This document shows, in pieces, positions 56,601-64,000 of a DNA stretch of 64,000 nt; position 1 is the stretch's first letter, and the number at the start of each line of letters is the position of its first letter. The stretch covers positions 1-64,000 of the forward strand of contig SWBL01000205.1 in NCBI GenBank assembly GCA_024195585.1, in the 5' to 3' direction. The stretch is from Aureobasidium sp. EXF-3400. Lineage: Eukaryota; Ascomycota; Dothideomycetes; Dothideales; Saccotheciaceae. The translations under genes and the position numbers were made by a program. The notes beneath the pieces were generated by a model. The model saw only the letters and a list, made by a program, of their open reading frames with translations, was not told the origin of the DNA and did not search any database.

Positions 56601-58369
56601 AGACAGGGCCAGTGGGCTCTTGACTTCATTGTCAATCGTCTGGAGAAGCTTGTTTCTCGTGACGGCTACACTCGTCTTTCTGCTCCTGCCGGATGGCTGA
56701 AGGACCGTTTCGAGGCTATTCGCAAACTTCCTAGCTTCCTTTTGCCTCGTTACTTTGCACTTGTCATTCAGACTGCATACAAGGCCTCCACAGAGCGCGC
56801 TATCGAGCAGATGAGCAGCAACATTCGCCAAGGACAACGTTTCCTCAAGAATTTGGCTCTCGTCAGTGTTCAGTGCGAAGGGTTCATGAAGAACGCTTCT
56901 CTTTGGCCCGACAAGCTCGTACCTTCCCTGGCAGCCGGTCTGCCTCACTTTGCTCAAGACTGGGCAAGATGCTGGGGACGTGACGTCTTCATCTCTCTTC
57001 GTGGTCTTTTGCTCGCCACTGGTCGTTTCGAGGATGCAAAGGAGCACATCAAGGCATTTGCTAGTGTTGTCAAGCACGGTATGATTCCCAACCTGCTCGG
57101 CTCTGGCAAGATCCCTAGATACAACTCTCGTGACTCTGTATGGTTCTTCTTGCAGAACATCCAAGACTACTGCAATATGGTCCCTAACGGCCACGACATC
57201 CTCAAGGAGAAGGTTGCCAGACGCTTCTTGCCTTACGACGACACTTGGTTCTCGTGGGAAGACTCTCGCGCCTACTCCCAGACCTCGACGATCGAGGACG
57301 TTGTCCAGGAGTGTCTTCAGCGCCACGCTACTGGCATGCACTTCCGTGAAGCCAACGCTGGTCCTAGCATTGACGACCAGATGAAGGATGCTGGTTTCAA
57401 CATTGACATCGAGACCGACTGGAACACTGGTATCATCTTCGGTGGAAACGAGTGGAACTGCGGTACTTGGATGGACAAGATGGGCTCTAGCGACCATGCT
57501 GGCAACAAGGGTGTCCCTGGCACCTCCCGTGATGGCGCCCCTGTCGAGATCACTGGTCTTCTTTACAGCTGTCTCAAGTGGGTTGACGGTCTCAACAAGA
57601 ACAGCCAATTCAAATACTCAGGCGTCAGCATCAAGGGCGACAAGGTCATTACCTTCAAGGAGTGGGCACAAAAGATTCGCGACAACTTCGAGCACTGCTA
57701 CTATGTCCCCACCGACCCTGCTCAGGACTCCAAGTATGATGTCGACAGCAAGGTTGTCAACCGCCGTGGCATCTACAAGGACGTTTACAAATGCAACAAG
57801 GAGTACCGCGACTATCAACTCCGTCCTAACTTCCCCATCGCAATGACAGTTGCACCTGATCTCTTTGACCCCAAGCACGCACTTGGAGCTTTGATCGTTG
57901 CTGATGAGGCTCTCCTTGGTCCTACTGGCATGGCTACTTTGGATCCCTCGGACATGGAGTACCGTCCCAACTACATCAACAGCGACGACTCGAACGACTT
58001 CCACACTTCCAGAGGACGTAACTACCACCAAGGACCTGAATGGGTCTGGCCTCGCGGTTTCTTCTTGCGCGCACTGCTGAAGTTTGACTTGATGCGCCGC
58101 GAGACAAAGGAGGCCAAGGTCGAGGCTTTCCAGCAGGTCACTACCAGACTGGCAGGCTGCAGACACATGATTCACGACTCTCCTTGGGCTGGACTTACTG
58201 AGCTCACCAACGAGAAGGGGTCCATGTGCCATGATTCGGTAAGTGATTATTCACATGATGTATAAAAAACATAGAAGACTAACATGCATTACAGTGCCCC
58301 ACCCAAGCTTGGTCTGCTAGTTGCCTGATCGACTTGTACCAGGATGCCAGTGAGTACAACGCCTTGTAA
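53632..58369 (+). CDS. GDB1: glycogen debranching enzyme
   Basis: Exons 53632..53861, 53918..58238 and 58295..58369 encode 1541 residues, the normal fungal length. The N-terminal half is the GH13-type 4-alpha-glucanotransferase: YNMVHFTPLMMRGDSNSPYS, DVVWNHTANNSKW, GFRIDNCHSTPLHLAEYML (nucleophile Asp about 553) and VVMAELFSGDE (acid/base Glu about 583). The C-terminal half is the GH133 amylo-alpha-1,6-glucosidase: WARCWGRDVFISLRGLLLATGRF, FLQNIQDYCNMVPNG, DWNTGIIFGGNEWNCGTWMDK and GPEWVWPRGFFLRALLKFD. Together they remove glycogen branch points in the cytosol. Two short introns lie at the ends; the last exon codes CPTQAWSASCLIDLYQDA and a short tail. Confidence 0.97.
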
Positions 58370-59236
58370 ACTGGTATACTGGCGGAAGCAAGAGCGTTTG
58401 CGCACAGCAGTTGGAACAGTTCAAAAGTTCAAAAGTTTGGAAGAAGGCGTAGAAGGATGGCTGACAAAGCAACGGCGGCGGTCACCTAATTGTTTATACT
58501 ACCGATACCCTAGATACAGCAGATACAGATGAGTATGCTGACGAACTCATGACCTTTGACGGTTTCAAGATTGCAACGGTGATGCAGTTCCAACAATGGT
58601 TGATGTACTGTGCATGTGTGCCCGATAACTGGGTGAGAGGTAATCGAGGGCCCTAGCGCGGGACCCAGCCCATACGACCGGTACTCGGACATGGTGCATG
58701 TGGTGGTGATAGAGCCGTTGGACTTGGTTTACAAGTGTGAGCTTGTGGAAGAGCACATCAAGCTCTGAGCTTGCAGGGCTCCCAAAAGCTTGCGAGATGA
58801 CGATTTGCACGATGCGACCAGGAACGCGACAAGATCAGAGAGCAAAAAGCAACGAGACGTCTCGGAAAAAGATCAGCGTCAGACAATCGACACGCGTCAC
58901 TTGCGACCATTCACGCGGCATTGAATCTGTAACACGAGAAGCGGGATGAGGATTGTCAGACACGCAAGGTTTGTGAGAGTTGGTCGCATCCGACAGGTGG
59001 GTACGTCTTATTCGGATAGACGGACCGAACCGAAGATCTCCGTGCACTTCGAGCTTCGTTCTCTTGCCAAGAAACTGACATTGGTCGACTTGTGCAAGTG
59101 AAGCTGCGCTGCCATCATCGTCAATCCGGCATTAATCGAGCAATTCAACTAACGACACCACTTTCTCCACAAACGAACATACGCACAAGAAGATTATTAG
59201 AAGAAGCAACGGAAGAGCAACAACCACACAAACACA
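58370..59236. other. intergenic region between GDB1 and LSM6
   Basis: It contains the GDB1 3' end and the LSM6 promoter, with a CA-rich leader before LSM6. No gene is supported. Confidence 0.5.
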
Positions 59237-59696
59237 ATGAGCGCATCACCTGTCAACAACAGCTCGAATGGTGCAGCAGCTCCTACCTCCGTCAACGAAG
59301 CGCGCGACCCTTCCGGCTTTCTGAGCGAGATCATCGGCGCACCCGTCACCGTCAAGTTGAACTCTGGAGTCGTCTACAGAGGTCCGTGATATTGGGCTCT
59401 AGCTCGCGCATCTCGCGCAGAAGAGACCGAGACAAAAGAAAGGAATGGCAGAGAGGATACATTTGCTGATCTGGGAGTGATGGAACAGGTGAATTGCAGT
59501 CGGTCGACGGATACATGAACATTGCGCTCGAACAAACAAATGAAATCGTGGACGGCAAGGCCAGAAGGAATTACGGAGATGCTTTCGTGAGAGGAAACAA
59601 CGGTATGCGCCTTGCCCGCTTTGCGCCAGCTTGAAAGAGAATCGAGATACTGATATTTGTGACATCGCAGTCATGTACATCTCCGCCGACTCATAG
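59237..59696 (+). CDS. LSM6: U6 snRNA-associated Sm-like protein LSm6
   Basis: Exons 59237..59381, 59489..59602 and 59671..59696 encode 94 residues. After a Ser/Asn/Ala-rich leader (about 25 residues), the Sm1 motif FLSEIIGAPVTVKLNSGVVYRGELQSVDGYMNIAL and the Sm2 motif FVRGNNVMYISAD are complete. LSm6 is a subunit of the Lsm1-7 ring (mRNA decapping, cytoplasm) and the Lsm2-8 ring (U6 snRNA, nucleus). Intron 1 is 107 bp and intron 2 is 68 bp. The final exon is only 26 nt. Confidence 0.95.
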
Positions 59697-60014
59697 AATG
59701 GGCCTAGGCTCGATTCGCCGTTCAAACATTAGAGCCCGACGAGTGCGCAGGTTGCTCGGAGCAAGATCGTGTCAATACCCTCTATGGAGGTGAAGTGTCA
59801 TAGGATATCATGGGAGCTCGAGGATGTGACGATCCATCCTGAACCAGCTGAGTTTATTCCGTACTTAAAAGGGCACGGCTGGAAAGAGCAGTCAGATAAT
59901 GACCCTCGAAGCCATGCTCTGGAGATTGAAGTCATGCGGCTTGCGCTTAGTATTTCTTTATCCACACCACGACACGAATATCAATACAACTTCCATGCTA
60001 CCCCTCTGAACTGA
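59697..60014. other. convergent 3' region, LSM6 / methyltransferase
   Basis: Tail-to-tail region; a plus-strand frame at 59769-60014 is not supported by any feature. Confidence 0.5.
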
Positions 60015-61358
60015 TCAAGTTCTGCCCGCCAGAGCATCCTTGACCGTCGTCAACAGACTCTCGGCGCCCTTCTGCGGGATCTTGGTCGTCCATGCTGCAA
60101 CAGTCATACCGTGCAACTCTACCTCTCCCTTCTCATTTCTCTGCACGTCATCTCCCTTCAACGCCTCCTCAACCACCTTCTTCACCTTCTGCCTTTCCTC
60201 ACCCTCCAACACAGCAATCTGACTCAACGTGCTAAGTCTATCCCAAAGCGCCTCCTCGGTCAACCAAACACTCCACTTCTCTGTATTCTCAGCAAGAGGC
60301 AGAGCGAAAAGAGGCTCAGCAGATGAGGTGATTGACAGTGGGTTAGAGGACAGCTGTGAATCAAAGACTGAACGCCATTTCTCGTGACGGAAACGAGGCT
60401 GGTTGTCGTCGAAGGAGAGGATCATGTCCTGGAGCTTTTGCTCCCAGGTGGTGGTTGCGGCGTGAGATTTTGGTGCATTGTCTATAAAGTTTTAGAGTTT
60501 TGTTCAAGATGTATGAGGTCTGGATGTGGCGGCAGAGACTGCAGCGATCTGTCACAAAAGCTTTCCTGAAGCAAGGGTGCTTCGGACAAATAGTGATCAC
60601 ATGCAAGCAAGATGGTGCACATTTTCAAGGAAGCGGCTAGTATGATGTGCATGGTGGAGGCGGCTTGAGGAGCTTTCACACTTACAGTCTTCAATGTTCC
60701 AAATCACGCCAAAGGCGCCATGAGGCTGTAACACACGATTGATCTCTTCCAGGGATTCGAGGTTGGCGAACCAGTGGAATGCCTAACGGGATGGTGAATG
60801 TCACTGTCAGCCTACCTATCAAAGTAGTGTCTCATGACTTTGCTCTGGGAATGAAAGTTTAAAAGGCATGTCATTGACCTAAACCATTTAAGGTTCTTCT
60901 TAATGGAGACGGTGGGGATTGACATCGGGAACCGGAAGAGGAAATGGAAGGCTGGATAAATGCGAAAAGCAGACGGAAAGGGTCGAGCAATGTCCTACCT
61001 GGGCAGCTATAACGGCATCGACACTCTCATCCTTCAAAGACTTCATGTCGGTAGAAAGACCATCTTGGACGCTGACGCCTGGGAGGTGCTTGTCTTCCAA
61101 CACCTTGCGCATGTCGGCGTGCGGTTCAATGGCGATGACCTTGTACCCCTCATCCCTGGCGGCCAAGAGCTCAGTGAACTTGCCGGTGCCCGCCGCAAGA
61201 TCCACCACTGTGGCTTAGGTGTCGGCGACGCGTACGCCGTCGAGCAGGACAGAAACGCTGTGGGCGGGGAACGAAGGGCGATGCTTGTCATACAGGGCGG
61301 CATTGCTGAAGCCGTTCTGCGCTGAGGGGTTGAGACGGCCAGAGGGAGTGGACGTCAT
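60015..61358 (-). pseudogene. class I SAM-dependent methyltransferase with an in-frame stop codon
   Basis: The exon model 61358..60999, 60782..60686, 60481..60015 would encode 307 residues. The N-terminus NGFSNAALYDKHRPSFPAHS and motif I VVDLAAGTGKFTELLAARDE are typical, followed by VIAIEPHADMRKVLEDK, VDAVIAAQAFHWFANLESLEEI, GAFGVIWNIED and a C-terminal domain with WLTEEALWDRLSTLSQIAVL. However, codon 48 is TAA (61217..61215), between GVRVADT and ATVVDLAAGTGK. Both sides are in one frame and all splice sites are intact, so this is a recent nonsense mutation, a sequencing error or, less likely, readthrough. No intron of plausible size removes the stop in frame. The substrate is unknown; the fold resembles UbiE/Crg1-type enzymes. 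Confidence 0.75.
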
Positions 61359-63421
61359 GATGATCTTTTGTATGTACAAGAGAAGAATACTCCGAAGATG
61401 ATTTAAAAGAACGAGCACAGGGCTTGATTGCGATAAACCAGTAAGCGAGAAGTAAAAGTTGTCAACCGGGTGCAGTGGTTGAGAAAATCAAGGTCGTCGC
61501 GATCGTTCGACGTCAAAGCAAAGCAATGCATCACCAGCATCATGATGTGCGCGGGTTGGAAGTGGAGAACACAGCACGGGAGATGGGCGACCGGGGTTGT
61601 ATTCAAGATGGCTGCATAAATACACCACAGCCACACCAACCACCTGCGAACGTGCGGTGGACATTCCCTTTGAGGTGTGATTGAATGCAATGCATCCACG
61701 GCATTTGTCTCTGCTGGGAAGGCGTCGTAAGATGTACTCAAGGCAAGTAGCTAGTATGCATCTCACGCGCAGCTCGTCCCCTGCAGCAGGGAAGTCCGAA
61801 ATGTGAGACCTTCCTCGGGTGATCGCTGCAACGTCTTCACGAGATGAGACAGTGTTCAGATGAAGGCCGAAAGAATAATAGTGGGTATCAAACGACAGGC
61901 AAGGGGGAAAAAGAAAAAGAAAAGAAAAAAGGACAGTGCTCCCCCTGGCTATTGTTACAGAATGAGGCGCGTGCGGAAGGCAGACAAACGGGAAATTTTC
62001 TTCAATGAAAGCTTCTCTTTGCTTCGACTGGTGGAGCGTGTCACAGATGCAGAGGCAGATCCGAGTTGTGATCAATGGGCATTAGGATGGCGCCACAGCC
62101 GGGTAAGAAGGATCGCAAGCGCGTCGTAAACATGGACAATGCATCATGGTACTGCGAGTAGACACAAGGGAGCAGAGAAGAAACAGGAACTCGTGCAGAA
62201 CGGAGGCCACAAAGGCACAGCAAATGATCGGAGGAAAAGCATGGGCAGGTCATTGGCTGAGGGACGACGGCCTTTCTCAAGTTGTTGCTATTTTGGAACA
62301 AGACTTGGCAATTCGAAATGGAGTCAGTTGGGAGAGAGGAGGAGATGAAATGCACATAGTGTGGAGACCTCTGGAGTGGTTGTTGACTTTGTTTAAGATT
62401 CGAGTACGGGCGGGCATCAGCGATTCATGTGCTCGAGGGCTCGATACGATCAATATATCATAACCGCCAGACGTCAATGTAAGGTTCTAAGGTAAGGGAA
62501 CGGTTGCAGTAGCGAGTGATGGATGGTGGGATTCGTGGTTGACGCGTTCAGCCTGGTTGGAGGCTGAGTGAAGACATCATATTCTTTTCATCTCGCTGTA
62601 AGCCACATCAGGTTGAGCGGAAGGAAGCTACCAGACTAGCGTGGTTCCAGCGTGGTTACCTTAGTACTCCTGCACCTACTCGAAATACGAGAGACAAGGC
62701 CAGCTCTTTCTTTTCCCTTTTTTCTCTAACATTGTGAATTGCGCCAAAGCAATCCCATTCTCTGTCGCTGCTCCTGACAATAAGCCTCTCGCTCGTTGAA
62801 CCAATTAATTTCATACAAACTCATCGGCAGTACCATTATTGCAAGGCCACAGCCTGCCCCAATCATCGGTCAGTGACGTTCCGACGCTTTTCTTAGCAGC
62901 ATTCAAGGAGAGGCGCAACCGTTCTTCCCATCGAAACGAAAATAAACGTCCAGCGGGAGTCTGTCTGCGATCCCGAGTGTCGTCTTCCACAACATCGCTG
63001 CAGCGCACGTCAGACGGTGATTTTGTCGTTGGTTTTGACAAAGTCCCAGCGACACTTGGCACTTGTTGTTGCTGATCTCGTTCCCCTGGAGAACGCCTTT
63101 CGTCTCTCCTTTTGCTTGACGAATCACCTTCGATCATCTCTTTTGCTGCCAGGAACCGCTGAGCCCAGCCAGCCTCGTTGCTAACCTCGAGCCAGATAAT
63201 TCCTGTTGATACCCATTATTACTTTGTCCCGTACATATCGGCTCAAGAGGCGTCCTCGTTTAGCTCTGCTCTTTCGCATCTCCCACAGTCCATCAGCAAG
63301 ACTCTAATTCGCTCGCTCAACCAACTCGACTCCCTTCGCTCAATTCACTGCCTCGCAGGCATTGTCGGAGACGACAACAGCACCTGCTTTACCTCGCACA
63401 CTACACATTACAACCTTCTAT
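61359..63421. other. 2.1-kb gene-poor region
   Basis: This is the longest stretch without a supported gene. It should include the methyltransferase promoter and a long promoter/leader for the gene at 63422, with a T/C-rich tract near 62698-62727 and a CT-rich last 300 bp. Frames on both strands are short and featureless; a non-coding RNA cannot be excluded. Confidence 0.5.
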
Positions 63422-64000
63422 ATGCCTAAGAATCCGCTCAAGAACTTTGCCCGTCGCAAATCCTCTGGAAACATTCTCGACCTCCCCTCCGAGTCCACAT
63501 CGCCCCCACCCGCCTCGTCTAGCTTCCGTGTCCTCGAGAGACCCGACAAGGCAGCTACAGCGGGTAACGGTGGATACCCTGGAGGTCCTGTGAAACGGAC
63601 AAGCGGCGGGCGGCCAGGATCGAGCATCCTCTTGAACAGAAGATCGGACAAGTCGCAGGAGGACTTGCTCGCAAGCGCAAACAGGTCGGTCCTTGAAAAG
63701 AGCCACGCTCGGCCATACACAGTCGATGGGTTGCTAAAATTGGGCAGGGGCAGTGGCGGAACAGCCCTCTCGGGTTCTTCAGGCTACTTTGACAACTCGT
63801 CGTCCTCTGCACGCTACAGCTCTTCGTCCACTCTTCCCTCGTCAATCGAGGCAGAACACGAAGCAGACAGCGAAGACCTCTTTCCCCGAAAAACAGCTAC
63901 CAACGGCAACAGCAACCTAAGCAGCAATCGTTCTTCAGCCGCATCCAACGCACTCCCAGAGCCACCGTCATTTACGGCCCGCGCAGGCAGGGCTATGTCC
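63422..64000 (+). CDS. N-terminal part of a Ser-rich, probably disordered protein (runs off the right edge)
   Basis: ATG 63422 opens a frame that stays open to the end of the window, 193 codons. It begins MPKNPLKNFARRKSSGNILD, a basic stretch with a possible kinase site (RRKSS), and continues in a Ser/Pro/Gly/Arg-rich low-complexity region with SSGYFDNSSSSARYSSSSTL. I recall filamentous-fungal proteins starting with this LKxFARRKSSGN pattern, but cannot name their function. The folded part, if any, lies beyond the window. Confidence 0.75.
   Translation, partial: MPKNPLKNFARRKSSGNILDLPSESTSPPPASSSFRVLERPDKAATAGNGGYPGGPVKRTSGGRPGSSILLNRRSDKSQEDLLASANRSVLEKSHARPYTVDGLLKLGRGSGGTALSGSSGYFDNSSSSARYSSSSTLPSSIEAEHEADSEDLFPRKTATNGNSNLSSNRSSAASNALPEPPSFTARAGRAMS

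Noticed and set aside
56466..57608. 380-codon minus-strand frame inside GDB1
   Set aside because: Antisense shadow of a conserved GH133 domain; no start context, splice sites or recognised motifs.
1..64000. tRNA, rRNA, transposon, CRISPR or biosynthetic-cluster genes
   Set aside because: I looked for tRNA B-box-like motifs, terminal repeats, transposase or reverse-transcriptase motifs and polyketide/peptide synthetase domains and saw none; a tRNAscan or repeat search could still find small or degenerate copies.

Overview
The window is chromosomal DNA of a filamentous ascomycete (Pezizomycotina). The evidence is short spliceosomal introns (mostly 48-66 bp, GTRNGT donors, CTAAC/CTGAC branch sites, YAG acceptors), closely packed single-copy housekeeping genes on both strands, fungus-specific genes (ERG3, fused THI6, SIZ1, CDC4, TUP1/RcoA, a Zn2Cys6 regulator, ERF4) and several small proteins of filamentous-fungal type. 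Dothideomycetes is a guess from overall protein character. I see no transposon, CRISPR, rRNA, tRNA, virus or secondary-metabolite cluster.

Layout. 0-10 kb: ribosomal protein eL43 (-), saccharopine-dehydrogenase-like oxidoreductase (+), carbonyl-reductase-like SDR (-), SSU1/TehA-type transporter (+), twinfilin (+), mitochondrial succinate/fumarate carrier SFC1 (-), Mediator subunit MED22 (-). 10-25 kb: eIF5 (-), bifunctional thiamine enzyme THI6 (+), NAD-dependent epimerase-like protein (-), ZIP9/ATX2-type zinc transporter (+), F-box/WD40 protein CDC4 (+), mitochondrial phosphate/copper carrier PIC2 (+), sterol C-5 desaturase ERG3 (-). 25-40 kb: SUMO E3 ligase SIZ1/PIAS (-), DUF2423 nucleolar-type protein (+), palmitoyltransferase partner ERF4 (-), alpha/beta hydrolase (+), corepressor TUP1 (+), Zn2Cys6 transcription factor (+). 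40-53 kb: a disordered protein (-), NAD(P)HX dehydratase (+), then a run of poorly characterised genes: an 81-aa conserved protein, a 366-aa conserved fungal protein, a Cys-rich small protein, a secretory Hsp70/actin-fold ATPase-like gene with an apparent frameshift, a W/Cys-containing nuclear-type protein, a MYND + pRiA4b-ORF-3-like fusion and a 104-aa helical protein. 53-64 kb: glycogen debranching enzyme GDB1 (+), LSM6 (+), a class I methyltransferase with an in-frame stop (-), and the 5' part of an unknown Ser-rich protein running off the right edge.

The genes are mostly independent housekeeping units. Shared themes are only loose: several have mitochondrial or metabolic roles (SFC1, PIC2, NAD(P)HX repair, THI6, GDB1) and several act in transcription or protein modification (MED22, TUP1, SIZ1, CDC4, ERF4). 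Many pairs are divergent (SDR/SSU1-like, eIF5/THI6, epimerase/ZIP, SIZ1/DUF2423, ERF4/hydrolase, disordered protein/NAXD) and share 0.3-1 kb intergenic regions.

The most interesting signals are the broken or ambiguous genes: a nonsense codon in an otherwise intact methyltransferase, a one-base frame break in a secreted Hsp70-like gene, a 364-bp DUF2423 intron that looks protein-coding, and a patch of 11-12-bp tandem duplications at 49.2-49.95 kb. All exon coordinates are hand-derived from splice consensus, frame continuity and remembered family sequences; none was tested against transcripts.
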